The notes below the pieces were generated by a model. That model saw only the letters and a list, made by a program, of their open reading frames with translations. It did no database searches and was not told where the DNA came from. From positions 42,998 to 106,997 of the forward strand of contig NZ_BAABDH010000111.1 of the NCBI RefSeq assembly GCF_039539525.1: DNA of 64,000 nt. The letters are read 5' to 3'. This DNA is from Hymenobacter algoricola. GTDB taxonomy: Bacteria > Bacteroidota > Bacteroidia > Cytophagales > Hymenobacteraceae. Numbering within the stretch: position 1 is the first letter of the stretch; every line of letters begins with the position of its first letter. Of this stretch, positions 41,873-49,942 are shown in pieces. A program made the translations under genes and the position numbers.

Positions 41873-42193
41873 CTACTGCGGGAAAGGGCCGTACCAGGCA
41901 TCCGTCAGCGCCGAGCTGGTAGCCTGTGCCACTTCGGGCCGCTGGCTCAGCCACTGCTGCAGCTGCAGCTGCCGGTCCTGCGTTTGTTCCTTGGTCATCC
42001 GGACGACGGGCTGCACGAAGAAGGAAACCAGGGAGCCGCCCATCAGCAGGTCCAGGGCGTCTACCTGCTCCATCAGAGGCTCCCACAGAGGCGACTCCTT
42101 CGGCGGCTCGTCGCTCTTTAAAACAAGGGTGACGTACCAGCCGAACTCCTGGAATTCGCCGATATATTTCTTCCTGCGAAGGCGCTTTTTCAT
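41873..42193 (-). CDS. yggL: YggL-like (DUF469) ribosome-associated protein
   Basis: This 106-residue protein begins MKKRLRRKKYIGEFQEFGWYVTL, closely resembling YggL (DUF469), a small protein that binds the 50S subunit in E. coli. The rest shows the usual alpha/beta pattern (MEQVDALDLLMGGSLVSFFV, LQQWLSQRPEVAQATSSAL). The gene lies between thiolase and acyl-CoA dehydrogenase on the same strand but has a terminator on each side, so it is probably an independent insertion in the lipid gene set rather than part of that pathway. Confidence 0.8.
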   Translation of the reverse strand: MKKRLRRKKYIGEFQEFGWYVTLVLKSDEPPKESPLWEPLMEQVDALDLLMGGSLVSFFVQPVVRMTKEQTQDRQLQLQQWLSQRPEVAQATSSALTDAWYGPFPQ

Positions 42194-42222
42194 GACTGGC
42201 TATTTAGCGGATAAGACGAATA

Positions 42223-42261
42223 GTGGGGGGACGAAGCCCTGCGGGCAATTCGTCCCCCCAC
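42223..42261 (-). terminator. Terminator of the thiolase gene
   Basis: A perfect 13-bp stem (gtggggggacgaa and complement) lies 5 bases after the thiolase stop, with a GC-rich 13-base loop that can pair within itself. No long T run follows. Confidence 0.75.
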
Positions 42262-42266
42262 GTCGG

Positions 42267-43445
42267 TTACTTCAGCAGCTCGTAGATACCGGCCACACCC
42301 TGGCCGCCGCCCACGCAGGCGGTGACCATGCCGTATTTCTTGCCCTGGGCCCGCAGCTCGTGAAACAGCTGGATGCTGAGCTTGGCGCCCGAGCAGCCCA
42401 GCGGGTGACCGAGGGCAATGGCCCCGCCGTTCACGTTCACCTTGCTCTGGTCCATGTCCAGCTCGCGCATCACGGCCAGCGACTGGGAGGCAAAGGCTTC
42501 ATTGAGCTCAAACAGGTCAATGTCTTCGAGCTTCATGCCAGCTTGCTTCAGCGCCTTCGGAATGGCTTTGATCGGGCCCATGCCCATGATGCGCGGGTCG
42601 ATGCCTTCAGTGGCGTACGTCACCATACGGGCAATGGGCTCCAGGTTCAGCTCCTTCACCATCCGCTCCGACATGACGATGACGAAAGCCGCGCCGTCGG
42701 AAGTCTGCGACGAGTTGCCGGCCGTCACCGAGCCGTTGGCGGCAAACACGGGGCGCAGCTTGCCCAGGGCTTCCAGGGACGTGTCGGCGCGCGGGCCTTC
42801 GTCGGTGTCCACCACGAACGAGCGGGTTTTCTTTTTGCCGGTGGCCTGGTCGAGGTAGGTTTCCTCCACCGTCACGGGCACAATCTGCTCCTTGAACTTG
42901 CCCGCCTGGATGGCTTTGATAGCCTTCTGGTGGGAGTTGTAGGAGAACAGGTCCTGGTCTTCGCGGCTGATTTTGTAGTCCTGGGCCACAGCTTCAGCGG
43001 TCAGGCCCATGCCGAGGTAGTAGTCGGGGTGTTCCTTGGCCAGCTTGTAGTTGGGCACGGTTTTCCAGCCCACGGTAGGCACCAGGCTCATGCTTTCGGT
43101 ACCGCCGGCCACGATGCAGTCGGCCATGCCGGCGGCAATCTTGCCGGTGGCCATGGCAATGGTTTCCACGCCCGAGCCGCAGTAGCGGTTCACAATCAGG
43201 CCCGACACGTTCATCGGCAGGGCCAGCAGGGAAATCAAACGGCCCATCTGCAAACCCTGCTCGGCTTCCGGCACGGCATTGCCGACGATAACGTCGTCGA
43301 TGCGGGTAGGATCGAGGGCGGGCACTGAGGCCACCAGGTGCTTGATAACGTCGGCGGCGAGGTCATCGGGACGGGTGAAGCGGAAACCGCCGCGGGTGGC
43401 TTTGCCAACGGCCGTGCGGTAACCGGCTACGATATATGCGTTCAT
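42267..43445 (-). CDS. fadA: Acetyl-CoA C-acyltransferase (thiolase)
   Basis: Thiolase cleaves 3-ketoacyl-CoA with CoA to release acetyl-CoA, the last step of beta-oxidation. The 392 residues have the nucleophile Cys89 in NRYCGSGVETIAM, the His of LFELNEAFASQSLAV and the NGGAIALGHPLGCSGA loop, and the second active-site Cys in TACVGGGQGVA. The length is normal. The gene lies downstream of the fadN-type gene on the same strand, separated by the broken four-helix-bundle gene. FadA/FadI is inferred from context; the degradative rather than biosynthetic role fits the neighbours. Confidence 0.92.
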   Translation of the reverse strand: MNAYIVAGYRTAVGKATRGGFRFTRPDDLAADVIKHLVASVPALDPTRIDDVIVGNAVPEAEQGLQMGRLISLLALPMNVSGLIVNRYCGSGVETIAMATGKIAAGMADCIVAGGTESMSLVPTVGWKTVPNYKLAKEHPDYYLGMGLTAEAVAQDYKISREDQDLFSYNSHQKAIKAIQAGKFKEQIVPVTVEETYLDQATGKKKTRSFVVDTDEGPRADTSLEALGKLRPVFAANGSVTAGNSSQTSDGAAFVIVMSERMVKELNLEPIARMVTYATEGIDPRIMGMGPIKAIPKALKQAGMKLEDIDLFELNEAFASQSLAVMRELDMDQSKVNVNGGAIALGHPLGCSGAKLSIQLFHELRAQGKKYGMVTACVGGGQGVAGIYELLK

Positions 43446-43495
43446 GTTTTGAGTATTGAGTAGTGAGACGTGAGTAGTTAGATGAAGTTCTAGAG

Positions 43496-44021
43496 CTACT
43501 CCTTTTCGGTCAGAGACTTCTGTAAACCAAATAGCATTTTCTGCAATTCAGTGAGTTCTATGGAAATAGTATTGAGACTTTCGACCGAGATATATAGCAG
43601 TTTCGCGAACAGTGTAGCGGTTGCATTCGCTCCGGTCCGACGGCTTTTTCCGCCGTCCGACCGGTCGTTGTAGGTCCGATGTATTTATCGGCAGCCAGCG
43701 ACGACCGGTCCGACGGCGAAAAGCCGTCAGACCGGGTACACCGTTCACGAAACCGTTATAGCCAAACGAATTGGCGAGTAGCAACTGTGTTTCCAGTTCG
43801 TAAGCTGAACCATTGGCAATTGCCAGAAACTGCCGGAATTCAAGCCTCGAATTCCGACCAGCACCCTCCGCAATGTTAGAAGGCATTGAAACCGCTGCCC
43901 GCCGCATCTGTGAAACCAAGCCAAACCGTTCATTGTCCGGAAAGCCCGCGCAAAGCCGGTAGGTGAGTTTCGTGATGCTCATTGCCTTCTGCCATACCTT
44001 TAGTTCTTTGTACTGGTGCAT
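43496..44021 (-). pseudogene. Four-helix-bundle (23S rRNA intervening-sequence) protein gene, split by a 154-bp element
   Basis: The N-terminal 90 residues are intact: MHQYKELKVWQKAMSITKL, FGLVSQMRRAAVSMPSNIAEG, AGRNSRLEFRQFLAIANGSAYELETQLLL and ANSFGY are standard for the IVP/S23 family of small coiled proteins. After ANSFGY the reading frame enters a palindromic element at 43600-43753 and shifts, ending at an early stop near 43548. The true C-terminus follows the element in the original frame: LYISVESLNTISIELTELQ, then KMLFGLQKSLTEKE and TAG at 43496. Removing the 154 bases restores one frame of 124 codons (526 minus 154 equals 372), the normal length. The protein's role is unknown, with a link to 23S rRNA inserts in other bacteria. 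Confidence 0.88.
43600..43753. mobile_element. 154-bp palindromic MITE-like element
   Basis: The ends are inverted repeats, gtttcgcgaac on the left and gttcacgaaac on the right, with further pairing inside. Inner arms at about 43637-43672 and 43705-43738 pair with each other, and each arm can also fold alone (ccgacggc ... gccgtccg), giving nested hairpins. There is no open reading frame. It lies exactly inside the four-helix-bundle gene and its removal repairs that gene. No clear target duplication is seen. Confidence 0.8.
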
Positions 44022-44060
44022 GGCGCGAAAGTCTCAATACTCAATACCAACTACTCAATA

Positions 44061-46469
44061 CTAGTTGCGCAGCGGCTTTCCGGTGGTCAAAATCGACTGA
44101 ATCCGCTCCAGCGTTTTCCGCTCGCCGGTCAGGCTCAGGAAGGCTTCGCGCTCCAGGTCCAGCAGGTACTGCTCCGATACTTCGGTGGGGCTGCTCAGGT
44201 CGCCGCCGCACATGATGTAGGCCAGCTTGTTGGCAATCTTCACGTCGTGGTCGGAGATGTAGCGGCCTTCGCGCATGGCCGAAACACCGGTCATGAACAT
44301 CCCTAAAGCACCTTTGCCATGCACCTTGATGTTGGTTTTCTGGATCGGCTGGGTGTAGCCGTCTTCGGCCAGCTCAATGGCGGCAGCCTTGGCCTGGGCA
44401 ATAACCCGGTTGGAGTTCACCACGATTTCGTCGCCGCGGCGCATGAAGCCCAGATCGAAGGCTTCGGCGGCCGAAGTCGACACCTTGGCGGTGCTCACGG
44501 TCATAAAAGTATTGCGTAGCAGGTTGAACTCCGGCTCGCCTTCCTCGTACTTGGCCGCGGTGCGCAGGGTCATTTCCTTAGTGCCGCCGCCGCCGGGAAT
44601 CAGGCCCACGCCGAATTCCACGAGGCCCATGTAGGTTTCGGCCGAGGCTACCACGCGGTCGGCGTGCAGGTTCAGCTCGCAGCCGCCGCCCAGCGTGAGG
44701 CCATGCGGGGCGCTGACCACCGGAATGCTGCTGTAGCGCATCCGCATCATGGCTTGCTGAAACTGCGAAATCATCAGGTTCAGCTCGTCGTACTCCTGGT
44801 CCAGCGCAAACATGTACACCAGGCCCAGGTTAGCCCCGGCCGAGAAGTTGGGCGCATCGTTGCCGACCACCATGCCGCGGAAGTCCTTTTCGGCAATTTC
44901 CACGCCCTTCAGCAGGCCCTGAATAACGTCGGAGCCCAGCGCGTTCATCTTGGAGTGGAACTCCACGTTCAGAATACCGTCGCCGAGGTCGAGCACCGAA
45001 GCGCCCGAGTTTTTCCAGATGACCTTGCCCGTTGCGCGCAGGTTGTCAAGGATGACGAAGTTCTCCACGCCCGGAATGGCCTGGTACGACTTCGACTCCA
45101 GATCGTAGAACTGCTTGGCGCCCTGCTCGCTCACCTTGTAAAAGGTGGTGTGGCCGGCGGCCAGCATCTCGGCTACCCACGGGGCTACCGTCTTGCCTTC
45201 GGCCTGGGCTATTTCCAGCCCCTTCTGCACGCCCAGCGCATCCCAGGTTTCAAACGGGCCCAGCTCCCAGCCGAAGCCGGCGCGCAGCGCGTCGTCAATC
45301 TTGTAGAGCGAGTCGGTGATTTCCGGAATCCGGTTCGATACGTAGGCAAACAGGCCGGCGAAGGTTTTGCGGTAGAAGTCGCCGGCTTTGTCTTTGCCGG
45401 CGGCCAGCACCTTGAAGCGGTCCGCCAGCTTCTCAATCGGCTTGGTGGCTTCCAGGGTGGCAAACTTCACCTTGGCGCCCGCCTTGTATTCCAGCGTGTT
45501 CAGGTCGAGGGCCTGGATTTCGGACTTGCCGCCTTCGCCCTTTACTTTTTTGTAGAATCCCTGGCCGGTTTTGTCGCCGAGCCACTTGTTCTCGCCCATC
45601 TTCCTGAGGAAGTCGGGCAGTTGAAACACGTCCTTGGCTTCGTCGTTGGGCAGGCCCTGGGCCAGGCCGTTGGCCACGTTCATGAGGGTGTCGAGGCCCA
45701 CCACGTCGGAGGTACGGAAGGTGGCCGACTTGGCGTGACCGATAACCGGGCCCGTCAGCTTGTCTACTTCCTCCACCGTCAGGCCAAGCTTGGTCATCAC
45801 CTGCAGCACGTCGAGAATGGCGAAAACGCCCACCCGGTTGGCAATGAAGGCCGGCGTATCCTTGGCCAAAACCGTGGTTTTGCCCAGGTACAGGTCGCCG
45901 TAGTGCATCAGGAAATCAACCACCTTCTGATCCGTGTGCGGCGTCGGAATGATTTCGAGCAGCTTCAGGTAGCGCGGCGGGTTGAAGAAGTGCGTGCCGC
46001 AGAAGTATTTCTTGAAGTCGTCGGAGCGGCCCTCCGTCATCAAATGAATCGGGATGCCGCTGGTGTTGGAAGTAATCAGCGTGCCGGGCTTGCGGAACTG
46101 CTCCACCCGCTCAAACAGGCTCTTTTTGATGTCGAGCCGCTCCACCACCACCTCAATCGTCCAGTCGCAGCCGGCAATTTCCTGGAGGTTGTCGTCGAAG
46201 TTGCCGGTCTTGATGCGCGCGGCATCCGGCTTGCGGTACAGTGGCGACGGATTGGCCGCCACGGCCGCCTGCAGCGAGGCATTCACGATGCGGTTCTTGA
46301 CCGCCGGATTGTCGAGCTTCAGGCCCTTGGCTTCCTCGGCGGGCAGCAGCTCCTTGGGGGCAATGTCGAGCAGCAGCACCTGCACGCCGATGTTGGCGAA
46401 GTGGCACGCAATGCGCGAGCCCATGACCCCGGAGCCCAGCACGGCTACTTTTTTGATTGTACGGTTCAT
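44061..46469 (-). CDS. fadN: 3-hydroxyacyl-CoA dehydrogenase / enoyl-CoA hydratase (FadN-type)
   Basis: This bifunctional beta-oxidation enzyme of 802 residues hydrates trans-2-enoyl-CoA and oxidises 3-hydroxyacyl-CoA. Its domain order is reversed compared with E. coli FadB and like Bacillus FadN. The NAD-binding fold is first (KKVAVLGSGVMGSRIACHFANIG), followed by the dehydrogenase signature FCGTHFFNPPRYLKLLEIIPT and ANRVGVFAILDV. The hydratase domain is C-terminal (APNFSAGANLGLVYM, VVSAPHGLTLGGGCEL, VEFGVGLIPGGGGTKE). It lies between marR and thiolase on one strand. The gene name is by architecture. Confidence 0.92.
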   Translation of the reverse strand: MNRTIKKVAVLGSGVMGSRIACHFANIGVQVLLLDIAPKELLPAEEAKGLKLDNPAVKNRIVNASLQAAVAANPSPLYRKPDAARIKTGNFDDNLQEIAGCDWTIEVVVERLDIKKSLFERVEQFRKPGTLITSNTSGIPIHLMTEGRSDDFKKYFCGTHFFNPPRYLKLLEIIPTPHTDQKVVDFLMHYGDLYLGKTTVLAKDTPAFIANRVGVFAILDVLQVMTKLGLTVEEVDKLTGPVIGHAKSATFRTSDVVGLDTLMNVANGLAQGLPNDEAKDVFQLPDFLRKMGENKWLGDKTGQGFYKKVKGEGGKSEIQALDLNTLEYKAGAKVKFATLEATKPIEKLADRFKVLAAGKDKAGDFYRKTFAGLFAYVSNRIPEITDSLYKIDDALRAGFGWELGPFETWDALGVQKGLEIAQAEGKTVAPWVAEMLAAGHTTFYKVSEQGAKQFYDLESKSYQAIPGVENFVILDNLRATGKVIWKNSGASVLDLGDGILNVEFHSKMNALGSDVIQGLLKGVEIAEKDFRGMVVGNDAPNFSAGANLGLVYMFALDQEYDELNLMISQFQQAMMRMRYSSIPVVSAPHGLTLGGGCELNLHADRVVASAETYMGLVEFGVGLIPGGGGTKEMTLRTAAKYEEGEPEFNLLRNTFMTVSTAKVSTSAAEAFDLGFMRRGDEIVVNSNRVIAQAKAAAIELAEDGYTQPIQKTNIKVHGKGALGMFMTGVSAMREGRYISDHDVKIANKLAYIMCGGDLSSPTEVSEQYLLDLEREAFLSLTGERKTLERIQSILTTGKPLRN

Positions 46470-46634
46470 TCGGGAGGGAATGAGTGGGTGAGAAATGAAA
46501 GAAAAGCAATCAGCTGTCAGCGGCAGGCTACCAGCTTTTTTTAGATCAAACTACTCGTCATGCCGAGCTTATAGAATCACGAAGGCGCCTTAAAATTCTA
46601 AGGCTCAAAAGCAACTACTCCGGACCCGCCGCGG

Positions 46635-47114
46635 CTAGACCGCGGAAGATTCGGAGCGCAGGGGTTTCAGCTTGAAGTCGTCGTAGAGGGTTTTACCCTC
46701 AATCATGCCCGTGATCTGGCTGACGACTTTGAAAAACACGGTCAGCTCGCTCTGCGGGATTTTGTCGCGCACCTTCAGGTTGAAGTGGCGTACCGTCTGC
46801 CGGGAAATTTCCTTGCCCCGCAGGCCTTCCTCGGTCAGAAAGATGCGGACCGAGCGTTTGTCCTGAGTGTCGGCCTGCTTGTAGATCAGGCCCTTTTCCT
46901 CCATGCTGCGCAGGATGCGGGTCAACGAGCGGGTTTCGAGACCCAGCAGGGGCGCAATCTTGGTAGCCGGAGTTCCGTTTTCCTGATCTATATTCAGCAG
47001 CACAAAGCCGATGCTGGTGGTGATGTCGTGCTTGGCGGCCTGGGTGTTGTACATGCGCGAAATGGCATGCCAGGCTACTTTGATGTTATAATCGACGGTT
47101 TCTTCGGGGGTCAT
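46635..47114 (-). CDS. MarR-family transcriptional regulator, candidate beta-oxidation regulator
   Basis: This winged-helix repressor-type protein has 159 residues: AWHAISRMYNTQAAKHDITTSIGFVLLNI at the start, TPATKIAPLLGLETRSLTRILRSMEEKGLIYKQADTQDKRSVRIFLTEEG as the DNA-binding wing region, and a dimerisation helix at the end. It is the first gene of a same-strand series ending in the fatty-acid oxidation enzymes. MarR proteins often bind a small ligand; acyl-CoA would be plausible here but is only inferred. The start at 47114 (MTPEETVDYN) is preferred over an ATG 30 bases upstream. The upstream region has a short inverted repeat overlapping the shared 14-mer. Confidence 0.9.
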   Translation of the reverse strand: MTPEETVDYNIKVAWHAISRMYNTQAAKHDITTSIGFVLLNIDQENGTPATKIAPLLGLETRSLTRILRSMEEKGLIYKQADTQDKRSVRIFLTEEGLRGKEISRQTVRHFNLKVRDKIPQSELTVFFKVVSQITGMIEGKTLYDDFKLKPLRSESSAV

Positions 47115-47135
47115 GGCAGCAATAGAAGTCCGGTA

Positions 47136-47165
47136 AACATACAAATAATATGTTATGCTTGCATA
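47136..47165. promoter_or_regulatory. Candidate operator of the marR gene
   Basis: Inverted repeat aacata (47136-47141) and tatgtt (47149-47154) with 7-base spacer overlaps a second one, tatgc-tt-gcata (47154-47165). The 14-mer tatgttatgcttgc (47149-47162) recurs before the acyl-CoA dehydrogenase gene. MarR proteins bind such inverted repeats, but binding here is inferred. Confidence 0.4.
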
Positions 47166-47184
47166 CTAGTTCGCCGGAAAAAAG

Positions 47185-47228
47185 TTTGGGCCAGCCCCGG
47201 ATTTTACGAATCCGGGAGCTGGCCCAAA
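47185..47228 (-). terminator. Terminator of the collagen-like lipoprotein gene
   Basis: The stem tttgggccagc ... cggatt pairs with aatccg ... gctggcccaaa, with two unpaired bases. On the minus strand it is followed by a T-rich run. It lies 34 bases after the lipoprotein stop. Confidence 0.8.
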
Positions 47229-47261
47229 GTCCAGTCAGCCAGGAGCAGAACCTACGCGGTG

Positions 47262-48032
47262 CTACAGCACCACGCTGGCCACGTTGGAAGGCGTCGGGCT
47301 GAGCGACGTAAACACAAACCGGCCGGTGGTCGGGTCGGTGTAGCTCGCCAGGTTGGCCGCGCTGCCGTAGGCTACCACGTATACAGTAGTGCCAACCGGG
47401 AAGCCCGCATTGGTAAAGCTGGTTTTTGAAAACGAAGTATTCGTCGTCCCGGGGCCATTCAAAACGAATGTCGTTAGCAGCGTGCCATTGGCGGAGGTTA
47501 CGTTCGGCGAGGTGCTGGCAAAGAACGAAACCCGATAGGTACTGTTCGCCGGATTGGGGTTGTTGAGGGTAAACGTAGCGGGCACAAACGTGGTGGAGGC
47601 AGTACCAAAGCTCAGGTTGGAGACCAAGCTACCGGAAACCTGGGTTACGAGCGTGGTGCCCAGGAACGTAGGCTGGTCGCCGCCGACGTGGGCTACGGCA
47701 AAGCGGCGGGCGGTAGCGTAGCCCGCGCGGGTGTAGGTCAGGTTGTAGGTACCGTTGCGCATGTTCAGAAACTCGAAGCGGCCGTTGGCATCGGAGGTTG
47801 CCGTTTGGGAAGTGGCACCCTCCAGGGTTACGGTGACGCCGTTTTTGGCTACTGAGGAGCCGTTTTCGTCAACCGGGTTCACAAAGCCGTAGATAGTGCC
47901 GGTCAGGTTCTGGCCCGAAGGACCCGTTGGGCCGGTAGACCCGTTTGCGCCGGCGGCACCAGCCGGACCCGGGTCACCGTCTTTGCCGGCGCAGCTGGCC
48001 AGCAGCGACAAAGCGCAGATTGAGGCAAACAA
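47262..48032 (-). CDS. Lipoprotein with collagen-like Gly-X-Y segment and carboxypeptidase-regulatory-like domain
   Basis: This is a predicted surface lipoprotein. The lipobox LLASC is followed by a Gly-X-Y run of about 24 residues (GKDGDPGPAGAAGANGSTG and continuing). Next come a beta-sandwich regulatory-like domain (LTGTIYGFVNPVDENGSSV, GRFEFLNMRNGTYNLTYTRAGY) and a Thr/Ser-rich C-terminal half. The start is problematic. The first conventional start codon is TTG at 48032, giving a signal peptide without positive charges (FASICALSLLASC). In the same frame upstream the sequence continues as ACG CGG AAG GTT ACC AAT CTT, that is Thr-Arg-Lys-Val-Thr-Asn-Leu, exactly what a signal peptide would look like if ACG at 48053 were ATG. 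An in-frame TAA lies just before. Confidence 0.7.
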   Translation of the reverse strand: MFASICALSLLASCAGKDGDPGPAGAAGANGSTGPTGPSGQNLTGTIYGFVNPVDENGSSVAKNGVTVTLEGATSQTATSDANGRFEFLNMRNGTYNLTYTRAGYATARRFAVAHVGGDQPTFLGTTLVTQVSGSLVSNLSFGTASTTFVPATFTLNNPNPANSTYRVSFFASTSPNVTSANGTLLTTFVLNGPGTTNTSFSKTSFTNAGFPVGTTVYVVAYGSAANLASYTDPTTGRFVFTSLSPTPSNVASVVL

Positions 48033-48109
48033 AAGATTGGTAACCTTCCGCGTACTAAGGAATTAGGCAGAGTGAAAAAAACTGCCAAAAATAAGTATTG
48101 TCAGACAAT

Positions 48110-48145
48110 AAAAAAGGTGCTCCCCGGGAGGTAAGCACCTTTTTT
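48110..48145 (-). terminator. Terminator of the acyl-CoA ligase gene
   Basis: A perfect 12-bp stem (aaaaaaggtgct and complement) with 12-base loop and T run on both strands lies 19 bases after the ligase stop. Confidence 0.88.
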
Positions 48146-48163
48146 TAACACCTCTTGCCACCT

Positions 48164-49942
48164 CTACCGCCGGTCATCCTGGCTGTAGAGGCCGTCGATA
48201 ATTTCCTTGTTGTTCTCGGTGATGATCTTGCGCTTCACCTTCATGGTAGGCGTCATTTCGCCGGTTTCGACGGTCCAGAGGCTGGGCAGCAGCGCAATCT
48301 TCTTCACCTGCTCCCACTGGGCGAAGCTCTGGTTGTACTTCTTCACCAGGTCCTCGTACATGTCCACCACCTTTTCCTTTTTGATCAGCTCCTCGTTCGA
48401 GCAGTTGCAGTCGACGCCGTTGCGCTTGCACCAGCCTTTGAGGTCCTCGAAGGCGGGAATCACCAGGGCGGAGGGGAATTTCTGGTCGGCCCCGACGACC
48501 ATGGCCTGCTCAACCAGCGGCGACTCTTTGAGCTTGCCCTCAATGACCTGCGGGGCAATGTACTTGCCGCCGGAAGTTTTGAACATCTCCTTTTTGCGGT
48601 CCGTAATCTTCAGGAACTTGCCTTCTACCAGCTCCCCGATGTCGCCGGTGTGGAACCAGCCGTCGGCGTCGAATTCCTTGGCCGTCAGCTCGGGCTGGTT
48701 GTAGTAGCCCACCATCACCGACTCCGACTTGGTCAGAATCTCGCCGTCGGCGGCAATCTTGACCTGGGTGTTGTCGATAACCGGGCCCACGGTGCCAATC
48801 ATGTTGTTTTCGGGCTCGAAGCCCCCCACGGCAATAACGGGCGAGGTTTCGGTGAGGCCGTAGCCTTCCATCACCCGGATGCCGGCGGCCCAGAACACCC
48901 GCGCCAGCCGGGGCTGCAGGGCGCCGCCCCCGCTCACGATGCAGCGCAGGTTGCCGCCCAGCGCTTCCCGCCACTTGTTGAAGATGAGCTTGTTGGCCAG
49001 CGCCAGCTGGGTGTTGTAGAGGAAGCCGTGGTTTTTCTGGTTGTCGTACTTCAGCCCCAGGTCCAGGGCCCAGAAGAACAGGCCTTTTTTCGCGCCTTCC
49101 AGCGCATGGCCCTTGGCGACGATCTTATCGTAGACTTTCTCCAGCAGGCGCGGCACGGTGGTGAAGATTTCGGGCTTCACCTCGCGCAGGTTGTCGGCAA
49201 TGACTTCCATGCTCTCGGCGTAGTAGATGCTGACCCCGTTGAACATGTAGAGGTAGGTCACCATGCGCTCGAAGATGTGGCAGAGCGGCAGGAAACTCAG
49301 GGCCTTATCATTGGCCGTGACGGGCACGAAGCGCTGGGAGTTGCGGCAGTTGCTCAGGATGTTGTTGTGGCTGAGCATCACGCCTTTGGGGTTGCCGGTG
49401 GTGCCGCTGGTGTAGATGATGGTGAACAGGTCGCTGGGCTCGACGGCCGCCTTCAGGGGCTCCAGGGTTTTGGCGTCGCCTTTTTTGCCCATTTCGAGCA
49501 GCTCGCCGAAGTGGCGGGCGCCGTCGACCTTATCGAAGGTAAAAACGTCTTTGACCTCGGGCATGTCGGCCGTAGCCTCCTTCACTTTGGCGTAGAGCTT
49601 CTCGTCGGACACGAACACGGCCTTCACGCCGGCATCCTTGAAGATGTACTTGTAGTCTTCGACCGTGATGCTGGGATACATCGGTACGCTGGTGGCCCCA
49701 ATCTGGGCAATGCCGAAGTCGGCAAACATCCATTCGGGCCGGTTCATGGCAATGATGGCGACCTTATCACCTTTGCCGATACCTAGCGCAATCAGGCCCA
49801 GGCTTACCTGGTTAGCCGTTTCCTGGGCTTGCTGGGTGCTGGTTTTCTGCCAGGTGTCCTCAATTTTAGCTGCGAAGCAGTCGGCCTTGGGCGTAGTGGC
49901 CAGTTGGTGGGTCAGGATATCAAATGAACGGCGGACTTCCAT
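48164..49942 (-). CDS. fadD: Long-chain fatty-acid-CoA ligase (AMP-forming)
   Basis: This enzyme activates free fatty acids to acyl-CoA through an acyl-AMP intermediate, the entry step of beta-oxidation. The 592 residues contain the adenylation motifs IIYTSGTTGNPKGVMLSHNN, EGYGLTETSPV, GWFHTGDIG and TDRKKEMFKTSGGKYIAPQ. MKVKRKI near the end includes the catalytic Lys region (TPTMKVKRK). The overall pattern matches the FAA1-type ligases of Bacteroidota. It lies on the same strand as the fadN and thiolase genes, separated from them by the collagen-like lipoprotein gene and terminators. It should act on the same pathway but is probably transcribed separately. Confidence 0.92.
   Translation of the reverse strand: MEVRRSFDILTHQLATTPKADCFAAKIEDTWQKTSTQQAQETANQVSLGLIALGIGKGDKVAIIAMNRPEWMFADFGIAQIGATSVPMYPSITVEDYKYIFKDAGVKAVFVSDEKLYAKVKEATADMPEVKDVFTFDKVDGARHFGELLEMGKKGDAKTLEPLKAAVEPSDLFTIIYTSGTTGNPKGVMLSHNNILSNCRNSQRFVPVTANDKALSFLPLCHIFERMVTYLYMFNGVSIYYAESMEVIADNLREVKPEIFTTVPRLLEKVYDKIVAKGHALEGAKKGLFFWALDLGLKYDNQKNHGFLYNTQLALANKLIFNKWREALGGNLRCIVSGGGALQPRLARVFWAAGIRVMEGYGLTETSPVIAVGGFEPENNMIGTVGPVIDNTQVKIAADGEILTKSESVMVGYYNQPELTAKEFDADGWFHTGDIGELVEGKFLKITDRKKEMFKTSGGKYIAPQVIEGKLKESPLVEQAMVVGADQKFPSALVIPAFEDLKGWCKRNGVDCNCSNEELIKKEKVVDMYEDLVKKYNQSFAQWEQVKKIALLPSLWTVETGEMTPTMKVKRKIITENNKEIIDGLYSQDDRR

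Noticed and set aside
44664..46544. 626-codon plus-strand frame opposite the fadN-type gene
   Set aside because: Antisense shadow; no motif, no promoter.
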